This document shows, piece after piece, positions 9,001 to 15,280 of a stretch of 22,832 nucleotides of DNA. Below the pieces are notes generated by a model. It did no database searches. It saw nothing but the letters and a program-made list of their open reading frames with translations, and was not told the origin of the DNA. The stretch comes from a virus: positions 1-22,832 of IMG/VR virus record IMGVR_UViG_3300043446_000211; one strand, given 5' to 3'. Positions within the stretch are counted from its first letter, which is position 1; each line of letters starts with the position of its first letter. A program made the position numbers and the translations under genes.

Positions 9001-11856
9001 TGTAACTATAGTCTCATCATCAATTACTTCGTATGTGTACGCAGATGTGCGTTGGTTATCAACATAAACAGTTATTACAGGCCATGTAGTATCTGCTTGT
9101 AACTTAGCTGGTACATCGCATACTAATTTACCGCCCTTAAAAATCAAGTTGAATACTTGATACTGAAATGATTTTTCTACTGCTGTTTGCCAACCGATAG
9201 CACGAGTATATTCTGTAGTAGAAGTGTAAGACTGAACAAATCCAACATTTGTAGATAGTGTATATGATTGACTATTATATACAAAGTTAAACTTGTCAGA
9301 ATTCAAACTAACATTGAAACTAATGTCGCCGATGTTAGTGATAGAACTATATTGAATTGGGAATCCTAAGACAGGATCATCTGCACCAGTGCCAGTCTTA
9401 TATTCAAACAAGGTAGAACCAGTGAAGTCAGTACCGGGGTAGTAAGTAGAGTCACCAAAACTCATACCGTTGTTATCAAATACATCAAACTTAGGTGGTT
9501 GATTTACATATTTTTTATATTGTGTTTCTTTCCAATCATTACCATCGAAATAGTAACTATGACCTTGATATTGTTCACCCTTAACAATTACAGTTTGCTC
9601 GTTGAACACGACGTCACCGTCGTATGCTTTACTCAACGAAATGATAGCAGGTTCGTTTGGTTTTAGTTTTACAAAACTAACAACAAAGATTTTGTTTCTT
9701 ACATTAGGATCAGTGTCGCCTGCAAAGATAATTCTTGCACCATCGAACAATGAACTCGTAGAACCATCGGGTATATATTCTGCTTTACCTGCTACTTGGT
9801 TGAATGCATCGGTTGTAGCGAAATTTATGTAATCTACCGGAGCCTTGCCAACCGCGCCTGCATTGAACAATTTCAAGTTAGGATAGAATTCAATGATAGG
9901 ACGCTTTGCTCTAGCTGACGCACTATTCAACGCGGCAATTACTAGAGGACTATTTGGGTTGCTAGCAAGTGTTTGATTCAATACTTCAACATGGAACCAT
10001 CTGTTACTGCGTGACCATGCATTCTTGCTAAGACTATTACGATTAATAGTAATATAGTCCGGTGTAAACGGAACTAACAATGCATTACCATATGCGTCAG
10101 TGTCGTATGCTACTTCATCGAATGGGGCAAAGAAACCTTGACCGAATGGTTCAGGGACTAGTTGTTCGCTTACTGGTAACAACGCAATACTTGTGCCGAC
10201 CCCTTCGACATAGTAATGGTCTTGTTTGTATTTTACAGGCGTAATGTTACCGTTGAACTTAACTTTTAATCCGTTAGTGAATTTGATGCCGTTAGGGCTT
10301 GTGTAAGTTTTCTTACCAATAATGTCATTAACATTAATGATGTTGCTGTTTGGATTATCTACTAACTTGATAATACCATATTGGTCAGGGTTAGTGCCAT
10401 CTTGATAATACAATGTATCTAAGTTAGCAGTAATAATAGGAATTAGCAATATTTCATTGTAGCTATTCTTAACAAAGTTGCGAGTTACATATTGAGTACC
10501 ATAACGGATAGTAATTTTTTGATTGTCAGGTAGTTTGTTGTACTCTGACAAGCTAATAACCGGATCGTTATCTTCACCCGTAATATAGGTAATCAAATAG
10601 TAGTTGCTGTTTGGTGTAGTATATGTACCTTCTTCCAAACCACCTTCATTGATAGTTACAGTAAATGTGTGGTCGTTGACTGCATCATCTAACTCTAGTA
10701 ATGGACCACCCGGTTCTTCACTGATAGTAAATGTTGTTTCATCAATAACTTCTTTGACATAGTATACTAGTTTTTCTGTTATGCCACCTATTGCAATACC
10801 TTCAAATATTATTGCATTGTTTGCTCTAAAGTTAACAGTAGAATCACAAGTAATAACACTGTCAGTAATAGACACGATGTTAGTTGTAGTAGGAATGATA
10901 GCGCCCGGTGCGTCAGTATCAAAGCCATACTCACTAAAGAAGTTGCCCATGAAGTACTTTGCTCTAGGAGCAGTGCCATAGAATATCAATGTCTTACCAT
11001 CTAAACTAGTAACATTGTCGATGTTCTTAATTTCGCTTAAACGCTTGCCATGTAGTTCATCAAATGACAGTGTAGTGACCAAGTCAACTTCCGTGTTACC
11101 TGGATAGTTATTATCGTCCTGTGCGTCAGCTAATGGCACATCAAATGTCATTGTACCAACATCAGTACCGTTATAACTTAAACCAAAAATTTCTCGTGTG
11201 CTGATATTTGAACGCAACTTACCGTAACCGCTTATACCAGGTTCTGTTTGAATATAGAACTTAGTGTTTTGATCCAACACGAAATCGTATGAACCACCAC
11301 GAACTAATGTTACTACTGGGTTAGGTGTGTCAAATCTGAATAGGTCGGCAGAGTATGTATATTCAATGTTGTTACTAGAGATAGTGAATGCACCTGACTT
11401 GAACAAGTTGTCTGTTTCGACGTTAACTGGTTCTGGACCTTGTGGCAACCAGTAGTACTGGCTATAGTTAATCATCTTGTCTAGGTCTGCAAAGCTATCC
11501 CATGAATAGAATTCGCCACTGAATAGTTTATTGTGGTTATCTGATATACCGCCTTCGTTTCTAATTGCATCAATTAGTTCTGGATAAGTGATAGCATCGT
11601 AAGGTACTAATGTATCTTTCTTTTTAAATACAACCGCAGGCTCTAGCTGATAATCTGTTCTAGCTTTATTTGGTTCTACGATATATGAATCAGACGCACT
11701 AACCCCGTAACCAAACTTGCTACCAATATAACCCTGAATCTTTGAATAGTTTGGGGGTTGTACTAGCTGGTCTAGCGTTGCCGATAGAAACTGTTGATTA
11801 GATGGTGTTTGAAAGATTTCAGGTAAGAAATCAATTGTTCTAACTCTTGATGCCAT
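1..11856 (-). CDS. Giant baseplate wedge/tail structural protein (3' end beyond window)
   Basis: One uninterrupted frame of 3952 codons runs from ATG at 11856-11854 to the left edge with no stop, so the protein exceeds 3952 residues (over 430 kDa). The ATG has an AGGT Shine-Dalgarno (11864-11867, 7-nt gap) and a late-promoter octamer just upstream. The N-terminus (F10-L-P-E-I-F, then F23-L-x-A-T-L-D-Q-L) resembles, from memory, giant structural proteins encoded after gp6 in marine T4-like phages; this is the slot of T4 gp7 (about 1030 aa), so wedge attachment is inferred. Later parts show a CBM5/12-like motif (1875-1912), a PHGL-type beta module (2163-2187), seven FG-GAP-like blades (2280-2952), a V-K-P-Y-H motif near 3490, a T-G-I-S-R-G-V-N-N module (3590-3633), two G-x-G-Y-x-x-x-P repeats (3657-3713), and a V-G-D-T-I-T-V-T-G module at the edge. 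No signal peptide or membrane segment was noticed. The coding call is near certain; the exact role is inferred. Confidence 0.93.
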   Translation of the reverse strand, partial: MASRVRTIDFLPEIFQTPSNQQFLSATLDQLVQPPNYSKIQGYIGSKFGYGVSASDSYIVEPNKARTDYQLEPAVVFKKKDTLVPYDAITYPELIDAIRNEGGISDNHNKLFSGEFYSWDSFADLDKMINYSQYYWLPQGPEPVNVETDNLFKSGAFTISSNNIEYTYSADLFRFDTPNPVVTLVRGGSYDFVLDQNTKFYIQTEPGISGYGKLRSNISTREIFGLSYNGTDVGTMTFDVPLADAQDDNNYPGNTEVDLVTTLSFDELHGKRLSEIKNIDNVTSLDGKTLIFYGTAPRAKYFMGNFFSEYGFDTDAPGAIIPTTTNIVSITDSVITCDSTVNFRANNAIIFEGIAIGGITEKLVYYVKEVIDETTFTISEEPGGPLLELDDAVNDHTFTVTINEGGLEEGTYTTPNSNYYLITYITGEDNDPVISLSEYNKLPDNQKITIRYGTQYVTRNFVKNSYNEILLIPIITANLDTLYYQDGTNPDQYGIIKLVDNPNSNIINVNDIIGKKTYTSPNGIKFTNGLKVKFNGNITPVKYKQDHYYVEGVGTSIALLPVSEQLVPEPFGQGFFAPFDEVAYDTDAYGNALLVPFTPDYITINRNSLSKNAWSRSNRWFHVEVLNQTLASNPNSPLVIAALNSASARAKRPIIEFYPNLKLFNAGAVGKAPVDYINFATTDAFNQVAGKAEYIPDGSTSSLFDGARIIFAGDTDPNVRNKIFVVSFVKLKPNEPAIISLSKAYDGDVVFNEQTVIVKGEQYQGHSYYFDGNDWKETQYKKYVNQPPKFDVFDNNGMSFGDSTYYPGTDFTGSTLFEYKTGTGADDPVLGFPIQYSSITNIGDISFNVSLNSDKFNFVYNSQSYTLSTNVGFVQSYTSTTEYTRAIGWQTAVEKSFQYQVFNLIFKGGKLVCDVPAKLQADTTWPVITVYVDNQRTSAYTYEVIDDETIVTLTTSPATGTPVEILIYSDSVSRTAYYQIPSNFDHNPLNEPVANVNLGDLRGHYKSICNNLASISGAAFGPNNYRDLGNVVPYGTRIVQTSSPLTAGALFLKNSNNNLFTALKYNAAEYVKYKALMMDTVNRADYSPLQTDADILDDVLDQITTIKTDSSSFFWSDMVPSKGTLTQKSYTLKSGINASNYPLSKVYDFTVANYDGVLVYLTRTVNGTKRTMQLVRNKDYTISATEKHLYVNTYLLPNDTITVKEYSQTYGSYVPNTPTKMGLYPASIPEVVLDTTFVTPTYFIRGHDGSYTKLYGEYEDGYLVDFRDRILLEFETRIYNNLKVVAKIPLEYDDIFPGQFRTTDYSHKELTEIYSTQFLNWVGMNRINYVEQFYDSTNEFTWNYSESLNKLDNTKLKQGNWRGIYQWMYDTTNPDTRPWEMLGITNKPDWWDARYGEAPYTSDNLLLWTDISKGYIWNNGDSTINTKRIRPDLLNVIPVDTRGRLVSPFTSVVNSYDKNTFKHEWAVGDVGPAEYSYLRSSTWPFDLMRIFALTKPAQFFALGLDLDVYQYNDEFKQYLVYDRLRGTPADLALYGGDATTAAHSYMNWIIDYLNQYGINGTQQITDYFQNIDVRLSYRVAGFSDKEMLKFFAEKGSPNSKNNSLLIPDESYSILLYENQPHDSVIYSSVIIQKTSSGYKVYGNSQDRAYFVINKPITNGIYENITVNNRTVTIPKNYSKNPEIIPYGTEFRRIEDVGTFLTSYGSYLESKGMTFNNVENALEMNWTQMVAEVLYWSTSGWAEGSTVNVNPSANQITINNEYGIVQPLTVYQDNFILNQNLLPISIKDLSITRIGTEFSAKALNQGDSISFMRCNINTIEHLVIFDNVTVFNDVMFNLVTGLRQQRIYVKGSKTAEWNGTMNAAGFIINQDNIEEWVENKKYAKGTIVKYKNEYWIANKVTIAPDVKFNKEEWNKTSYEQIQKGLLPNPSTKAYESTLYYNTNVANLKNDADLLSFSLIGYRPRAYLSEANLDDNTQVNLYKSIITSKGTIDSFNTLLGANLQQTPLTYTFHENWAIKTSEYGGLLNRNFVEFTLNESELTGNPSIVSIVHGSSVDVAQQEVQLYELKNYNYAVNNTNILPSILSTSESKLPSAGYVSLDDVRYTGYYIDNLDNASIVDLYKNDYIWVADKVGEWKVYTPVTLTARLVSVINNLNNTATFTFDTPHGLSEGDPFGIINYNTLINGYYTVAAIASTNVVIVVLTLDSATTKVTGSGGNIAFSLVNQRVERTKDIVNLPLTNAEYVKNKVWVDKDLNGEWNVLRKTNNYEYREFETAPNTTEFGATVAYSEKLGYFVADPDHGKVYRYLETASSTHPFANIQTITQQQGFGTAMVKNDDIMVISQPDPFGDLSVLYIYKMISNDKIHALVEEQIIPFAGLRVGDSLALSGDGTMLYASIVDLNVVVSLHLNPHTEWYDVGVRLAEAIRPNSSSFTVYGNIGQSPAGRKVSFTNFGNDDLYTIVTAQYNSQNDTTTVYVYENIPYSVGSMTPMYVRVISYSILGGISSEGLANGTDLFSHSIATNYDGTKLFVGSPQSDFSQQLPNTGYTFMFDRLVENWEVVGDSLPDQFALFEMPWAAGWVPTPTQQNPAAGFADANKVRVFINDVMLDPTYFLLIPNDSNNDNYVDSMFLLIGPMLQSGDIIKVSSGNMVLTQEIASYDRVEDIDANAKFGWSLDCNTSGSELLVGSPFNLDTTHGEGAVFRYLSEGKHYGRITGILQCHVLEAATIFINGYSVTLPDPSVSGGIVGDAFYVANRINLAVINNVFAYATEDNRLVIRLRDFNLGQPNNKLNITVFNGNVLAELGIAEYIKVQVIYDPHESNRTQFGYKVKFNEQNSFVVSAPAANRYLGTTFDFTDDENNHNDTVFDNNFTQFEDIYHDAGAVYMFDYLPSNGETLLTASNYVYSQTLPDLSEVYGKQPYYGQALDFYKGKVMIGTPLYKVGSTHGRVTIYENTAGTQNWSVYRKSTTVTDITKIQKVQLYDNITDVTLASLDYLDPLQGKLLGPIRENIDYITSVDPADYNNANAMGSMVWGKNEIGKIWFDVSTTKFINYHQNDLAYNAKYWGTVFPGSTVTVYSWIESDVLPAFYTGKGDVYDFTRYSTGFETDAGGNLVNKYYYWVRNTETLFSLQGKTLTDAVIAQYIANPQNSGISYFAALAPNVYGLYNARDYIYSTHTNMHLGFSTNDIDIPNHAEFKLIRTNYPDDFLDGVPDGINYKQPAALYNKLLSSFAGVDELGTVIPNPDLPKKLQIGIGTRPNQGLFINRFKALENYLTYANRVLKEYPISEFSSVTFLNTYGDDYDTRNYWRNVYWWATGYDNNVRTAFEVEYYYDLAKVPNVKEGMIVGVSQNSQGKREVYKYTSGAWSRIGLEDGTIEFSSTLWDYQDNTIGFGDVFFDTVSYDAYPSIETRYIIRALNEQIYVGQLNEYRNKALVLMFEYIQSENVESNNYLPWLNKTSLADVSYNIRSLKPYEKYKSDNEKLLEGYLNEVKPYHVVLKEFYFTYDGMDSYDGYITDFDIPSTYNTTVRRYTSPQLTYGSPVDYYENALSDPIWQTDTYQSWFKNYGLTLEPMKNQPVAVLTKYITNVSQKIFVDNARGLPVTGLITIDDELIAYNHIDREKNMLTGISRGVNNTTIASHFPNTIIYQDLPSVIVLDSGRGYIDPPIVTAYVDTTKYPAPTKNAILKAVMSGDKVIDITVVDPGEGYVVSPEILFEPAFEYAATELDLNFQSSLLTVDITGLTTGDLIKIVSSNTTDAIMGGYYYVKVLGFNQFAARLLSATNKPVVSLHTTYSSALSGDHKVIFKSNAQNLSLNYSIQLVPRAVGVTINTNIREFQTTIRMDRTSYNSKIEDWNSGVFWPSPFNSLGNDSSTGTSISYGEPFVEPEFYQNSAHGIGPKFTVYNEKLIGVYAATFSTIGAYYAVGDTITVTGDLLGGATPENDCTITVTEVNTN
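661..1140 (-). other. Small beta modules near the visible C-terminal end of the giant protein
   Basis: Residues 3573-3732 contain a module with I-T-I-D-D-E-L-I-A-Y followed by L-T-G-I-S-R-G-V-N-N-T-T (3604-3634). Two G-x-G-Y-x-x-x-P segments follow (G-R-G-Y-I-D-P-P at 3657 and G-E-G-Y-V-V-S-P at 3702). From memory, both kinds are common in phage tail and fibre proteins, where they occur as tandem beta-rich units. Their presence close to the window edge suggests that the fibre-like part of the protein continues beyond position 1. Confidence 0.45.
3001..5040 (-). other. FG-GAP-like seven-blade beta-propeller region of the giant protein
   Basis: Seven segments share the pattern F/Y/V-G (or F-S), about 10 residues, a hydrophobic strand ending in V-G-S-P, V-S-A-P, I-G-T-P or V-A-D-P or a weaker form, then usually G-x-V-x-x-Y/F. 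They lie at residues 2280-2306, 2327-2356, 2378-2408, 2514-2552, 2670-2702, 2824-2888 and 2920-2952. The clearest are F-G-W-S-L...L-L-V-G-S-P...G-A-V-F-R-Y and F-G-Y-K-V...F-V-V-S-A-P...G-A-V-Y-M-F. Blade 3 is the weakest. Insertions of roughly 100-120 residues separate blades 3/4, 4/5 and 5/6. FG-GAP propellers, as in integrin alpha chains, have seven blades and often bind proteins or sugars; the calcium loop here is degenerate (N-Y-D-G-T-K, S-G-D-G-T-M). The fold call is pattern recognition, not a profile search. Confidence 0.55.
5041..5520 (-). repeat. Paired W-V-x-D-K-x-G-E-W-x-V protein motifs
   Basis: Two similar segments occur in the giant protein: residues 2121-2137 (K-N-D-Y-I-W-V-A-D-K-V-G-E-W-K-V-Y) and 2244-2260 (K-N-K-V-W-V-D-K-D-L-N-G-E-W-N-V-L). 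They lie 123 residues apart and flank a beta module with a T-P-H-G-L motif (2163-2167) and N-G-Y-Y-T-V (2184-2189). The second leads directly into the first propeller blade. They are probably repeated edge strands or small modules preceding the propeller; the repeat is visible in protein but not obvious in DNA. Confidence 0.45.
6121..6240 (-). other. CBM5/12-like (chitin-binding type) motif in the giant protein
   Basis: Residues 1873-1912 read W1875-x5-Y-x-K-G-x-I-V-x-Y-x3-Y-W-x-A, then P at about 1903 and a closing W1912. This spacing of W, Y-x-x-G-x-x-V-x-Y, Y-x-A, P and W is the signature of the short carbohydrate-binding modules of family 5/12 found in chitinases and in many phage tail proteins. 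It suggests contact with a glycan, or simply a small structural module. The call rests on the motif alone. Confidence 0.5.
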
Positions 11857-11870
11857 GTGTTATACCTATT

Positions 11871-14800
11871 TTATTTATTAATTTGTAGTTCGGCGGGTGT
11901 CAATGATGCGATAACCATAATGTCTGTGGCTTGGGCAGCGTTAACGAAAATCTCATAAGGTGCTGAACGAATCTCATACAAGTCACCGAATGATAATGTT
12001 GGGTCGTTTGGTACTAATACTACTGAGTTTACTAAGTCACCAATCTTGCTGTGCAAGTATGCGCTTAGTTCTGTGAAGTAGAATGTGTCACCGAAGTTCC
12101 AGTTATCGATACTGAAATAAGTGTTCATCTCACTCAATACGGCTGTTCTAATTTCACTATCACTAGCAGTAGTTCCACTTGATTTGATAACCTTAATAGT
12201 TGAACGCAACTGTGGTTCTGCTTTAGAACCAAACAATGGCTTGAATTTCACGCTGTTTAAGATTACACTATCAGTCAACATCTTGTAGTTATTAATTTCA
12301 CTGTATATCAAATTTAATTCACTGATTGTAGGAGGACTAGGTTCTGTTAGCTTATTAGTCGTGTCCTTAATCCAGTTTTGATACTGTGTATAATAAGATT
12401 GTGTAACTACATACAAATCGATAATGTTAGTCGTAGCTGGGTCGATTCTAGTTGTGTTGTTACTATTGTGACGATACTGGAACGCAATACCTTGACGACC
12501 TGTTTTGGCAATGTAATTATTGATTTGAACTAAGTTAACTACATTGGCGCTAGTCAAGTCATTAACTGCTTGATAGAATGTATCTTCTCTATAAGCATAA
12601 TAAATTTGACCAACTGCATATTCGTAGCGAACTAGTGCAATGTCAGCACGGGTGGGTAAGCTGTAGTTAATGTCATTGCTTGATACCATTTGATATCTAG
12701 ACAATAAGTTAATATCAGTGATGCGCTCAAAGAACACAAAGTAATGTGTATTCTTTGTTCCAGTTTTGAACCCTGACAATTGATAGAAGAAGTCTGGATC
12801 TTTAACAACACCAGCGACGTTAGGGTCAGTGCTTGCTACTTCAACACTATAGTCATCAACATAACCATCACTTTCAACTAACTGACCAACGACACTTAAC
12901 TTAGTATCTTTTGGCATTGGATAGTTACTATCAGGGTATGAGTTGACTTTTAATATGTTAACAAAGTCTTGTAGTAACTTACCTGTAGTTGGATCATAGA
13001 TAACATGGTTCTTGGTGAATGTAAAACGCACATTAGCAACACTACCAAAGTAATAAGCAACAGATTTGTATGTTACTAAGTAACGGTTGCTTCCCAAACT
13101 TTCAAATTTTACGAAATATTTAGAATCATCAAATGTGCTTAATGCCCAACGAGTTTGGTTTGCAAGTAAGTTGTTGTTGTAAACTAAACTGAAACTTTGA
13201 TTCAATGTAACTTGTTTGATACATTCTTGAATAATGTCATTTGGTAACAAGTTAGTAAATGATGGCAGTACTGTTGTTAATACAACACCATTTGGAATAG
13301 GGTTATTCAATACGACAGGACCTAATCCGTTGTTCAAGTTACCTTGACCGTTATTGCTGCCGTCACCGTTGACGCTAGCAACGCTTGTCCAAATAAATGT
13401 ACTGTCGCTTGGTGTTGGTAAACCTTCAATCAACTTGTTGTTACTATCAAAGTAATATCCACTAGGTGCAATGAATTTCAACAATGCCCCTTCTGTGATA
13501 TACTTAACATTACCTGTACTGAATACACCGATTGGGACAGGACCTAAGTTGTTGTAGAAATAACCTGTAGATTCTAATGTATTAAATGATGACTGATGCC
13601 AAGCAATTACACCATCGCCGCTAGCTGCACCAATATCATATCGTTTGTAGTGCTGTGTATAGTATTGAAACGAACGATGATTGTTTAATTCATTGTTCAA
13701 TACTTCAGTCAAGAACGCTACAGTGTCGTTTGTTGTATTAGCAGTGAAGTTTGTGTAGCCATCACTCTCATCTAAGTAGATACCGCCGTCATCAGCAAAT
13801 GTATTTGTACTTGAGTATTTTGCGCTTGGATCTAGTAAGTCATAGTTACGGCTTACACCAACGCTAGAACGGTTAAGTGCTTTACTCTTAATGATTGAGC
13901 CGTATAATGTATATGGGAAGTTGTTATAATCTTCTCCGTTAACCATACGATTTTGTGAGTAGTAGCGTTGTGGAGCACGTTGCTTAATGTCTGCTAATGT
14001 TTCACGAGCTTGTGCGTTTGATACTGGCAATGTTAGTTCCATTGTCAATGTCAATGTTTCGACACGACCAGTACGGCTTACATAATCAATTGTTACAGTA
14101 ATACCTTGCATTTCGCTAGGATTGATAGTATATGTTAATGCATTACCTGAACGAACATATGCTGTAAAGTTACCGATTGGGATTTCACCAAACACGCCGT
14201 CGCCAAAAGTGTAACTTACCTGGTCGTTGAATCGTGAAACAATACTAAAAACTTTTTTGTTTATATTAGCTGCTTGTGAATCTTTGTTGTAGGCGTAAAT
14301 GCTTTCAACTTGTTGCCATTGGGTAGTTACACCTGTAGTTGAATCATAGTTATACAACCATGTATCTGTATTATTGATACCTTGAATGTCAATATCAACT
14401 ACTTGACTACTAATCTGTTCTTTCAAATTGAAGTTGTATGTTTGTAATGAACCTTGCTTGAAGTACATAAAGAAACCTGTATTTGGGCTTCCATATCCTA
14501 GACGGTCATTGCGATATAAAATATTGAATCTGTTGTTAGGGCCTGGTGGCAATTCATACAATGAATCTGCATCAACACTGGTTACGCTCACACATTCAAA
14601 ATCCATACTAGTACCGTCAACTGTAGTTGAGAACGGTGCAGTGGCAATAGAACCAGTTGGTGTGCTGATACTATATTCGTCAGTCTTAATATCTAAAATT
14701 GTCTTGCTGTTACCAGGACGACCCACACGCTGTGCGTCAATCAGTGTAGCGTTGACGATTGAGTTAAACTGTTCTTGCCAGTTAGGGTTAGCCGGGTCAG

Positions 14801-15233
14801 CCCACAATATTGTTAAGTTGCTTAGGTTCAACCCGTTAATGTCTTTAACTTGTTCTGTAGTTTGAATAGCTGTAATCTTTAAGTAGCCCTGACCTGTGAT
14901 GTTTCGTTTTGGATTATATCCAACTAGGTTAGCTAATTTGATAACACTGTCTCTGCGTTCAGCAGTGTCAATGAAGTTTTCTCGTGTGTTTAAATCATCA
15001 CGGAAACTTAATGCTTGACCCATGAAAGCCATAACATCAAGCAACGCAACATATTCGCTTGATTCTACATAATCGTTGAAGGTTTCAGGGTAGGTAATAC
15101 GCAAGTAATCCACGAAGGTTTTGCGTAATGTTTCATAATCATAACTTTGAAAATCAGCTTGTTTGTATGTTCTGTAGATTGTTTTCCAATCGTTTACACC
15201 AAATATAGATGATTGTCTTGAACTTGTGGCCAT
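11871..15233 (-). CDS. 6: Baseplate wedge protein gp6
   Basis: This 1120-residue protein carries the hallmark N-terminal gp6 block: F52-N-D-Y-V-E-S-S-x-Y-V-A-L-L-D-V-M-A-F-M-G-Q-A-L-S-F-R, then N-T-R-E-N-F-I-D-T-A-E-R-R (residues 82-94) and V-G-Y-N-P-K-R. In T4, gp6 dimerises and joins gp7 in the wedge core, linking neighbouring wedges into the inner baseplate ring. The C-terminus (N-W-N-F-G-D-T-F-Y-F-T-E-L-S-A-Y-L...) also looks gp6-like. T4 gp6 is about 660 residues; the additional roughly 460 residues appear to lie in the middle, rich in Asn, Tyr and Ser and probably beta-structured. The start is ATG with a modest AGAG Shine-Dalgarno (15243-15246). The TAA stop is embedded in the late promoter of the next gene. 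Confidence 0.95.
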   Translation of the reverse strand: MATSSRQSSIFGVNDWKTIYRTYKQADFQSYDYETLRKTFVDYLRITYPETFNDYVESSEYVALLDVMAFMGQALSFRDDLNTRENFIDTAERRDSVIKLANLVGYNPKRNITGQGYLKITAIQTTEQVKDINGLNLSNLTILWADPANPNWQEQFNSIVNATLIDAQRVGRPGNSKTILDIKTDEYSISTPTGSIATAPFSTTVDGTSMDFECVSVTSVDADSLYELPPGPNNRFNILYRNDRLGYGSPNTGFFMYFKQGSLQTYNFNLKEQISSQVVDIDIQGINNTDTWLYNYDSTTGVTTQWQQVESIYAYNKDSQAANINKKVFSIVSRFNDQVSYTFGDGVFGEIPIGNFTAYVRSGNALTYTINPSEMQGITVTIDYVSRTGRVETLTLTMELTLPVSNAQARETLADIKQRAPQRYYSQNRMVNGEDYNNFPYTLYGSIIKSKALNRSSVGVSRNYDLLDPSAKYSSTNTFADDGGIYLDESDGYTNFTANTTNDTVAFLTEVLNNELNNHRSFQYYTQHYKRYDIGAASGDGVIAWHQSSFNTLESTGYFYNNLGPVPIGVFSTGNVKYITEGALLKFIAPSGYYFDSNNKLIEGLPTPSDSTFIWTSVASVNGDGSNNGQGNLNNGLGPVVLNNPIPNGVVLTTVLPSFTNLLPNDIIQECIKQVTLNQSFSLVYNNNLLANQTRWALSTFDDSKYFVKFESLGSNRYLVTYKSVAYYFGSVANVRFTFTKNHVIYDPTTGKLLQDFVNILKVNSYPDSNYPMPKDTKLSVVGQLVESDGYVDDYSVEVASTDPNVAGVVKDPDFFYQLSGFKTGTKNTHYFVFFERITDINLLSRYQMVSSNDINYSLPTRADIALVRYEYAVGQIYYAYREDTFYQAVNDLTSANVVNLVQINNYIAKTGRQGIAFQYRHNSNNTTRIDPATTNIIDLYVVTQSYYTQYQNWIKDTTNKLTEPSPPTISELNLIYSEINNYKMLTDSVILNSVKFKPLFGSKAEPQLRSTIKVIKSSGTTASDSEIRTAVLSEMNTYFSIDNWNFGDTFYFTELSAYLHSKIGDLVNSVVLVPNDPTLSFGDLYEIRSAPYEIFVNAAQATDIMVIASLTPAELQINK
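11872..11879 (-). promoter_or_regulatory. T4-type late promoter octamer AATAAATA upstream of the giant gene
   Basis: Read on the minus strand the bases are AATAAATA, matching the NATAAATA form reported for T4-like cyanophage late promoters (TATAAATA in T4). It lies 15 bases upstream of the ATG at 11856 and overlaps the last codons and the TAA stop of gp6. A start roughly 6 bases downstream would leave the AGGT ribosome binding site in the leader. Promoter activity is inferred. Confidence 0.6.
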
Positions 15234-15234
15234 A

Positions 15235-15276
15235 GCGTGTTTCTCTTTTATGTATTTATCATACCTAAAAACACGC
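15235..15276 (-). repeat. 8-bp inverted repeat flanking the gp6 late promoter
   Basis: On the minus strand GCGTGTTT (15276-15269) is followed, after 26 bases, by its exact complement AAACACGC (15242-15235), which ends two bases before the gp6 ATG. The late-promoter octamer GATAAATA lies in the loop. RNA entering from upstream could form the stem, with its 3' arm between the AGAG site and the start codon. RNA begun at the late promoter would lack the 5' arm. This is visible sequence; regulation is inferred. Confidence 0.5.
15253..15260 (-). promoter_or_regulatory. T4-type late promoter octamer GATAAATA upstream of gp6
   Basis: The minus-strand octamer fits NATAAATA and sits 19 bases upstream of the gp6 ATG, inside the 47-base gap after gp25. 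A start about 6 bases downstream would give a short leader that still contains AGAG at 15243-15246. The similar placement of this motif before gp25 and before the giant gene supports the call. Confidence 0.6.
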
Positions 15277-15280
15277 GGTT

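Noticed and set aside
1-11856. Left half of the window as a gene-poor or noncoding region
   Set aside because: Only short plus-strand frames close within it, but the minus strand is open throughout in one frame with clear protein modules; it is the body of a giant gene truncated by the window.
1-11856. Frameshift or fusion of several genes by sequencing error in the giant frame
   Set aside because: The frame is continuous and the protein remains module-like at every position checked. I saw no internal Shine-Dalgarno plus start plus promoter octamer comparable to those at real gene boundaries.
14428-14865. Plus-strand frame of 145 codons opposite gp6
   Set aside because: It lies wholly inside the well-supported gp6 coding region on the other strand, with no family-like sequence.
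15234-15280. Rho-independent terminator between gp25 and gp6
   Set aside because: The inverted repeat has a 26-base loop and its 3' arm is not followed by a T-run on the transcribed strand; it fits a leader hairpin better.
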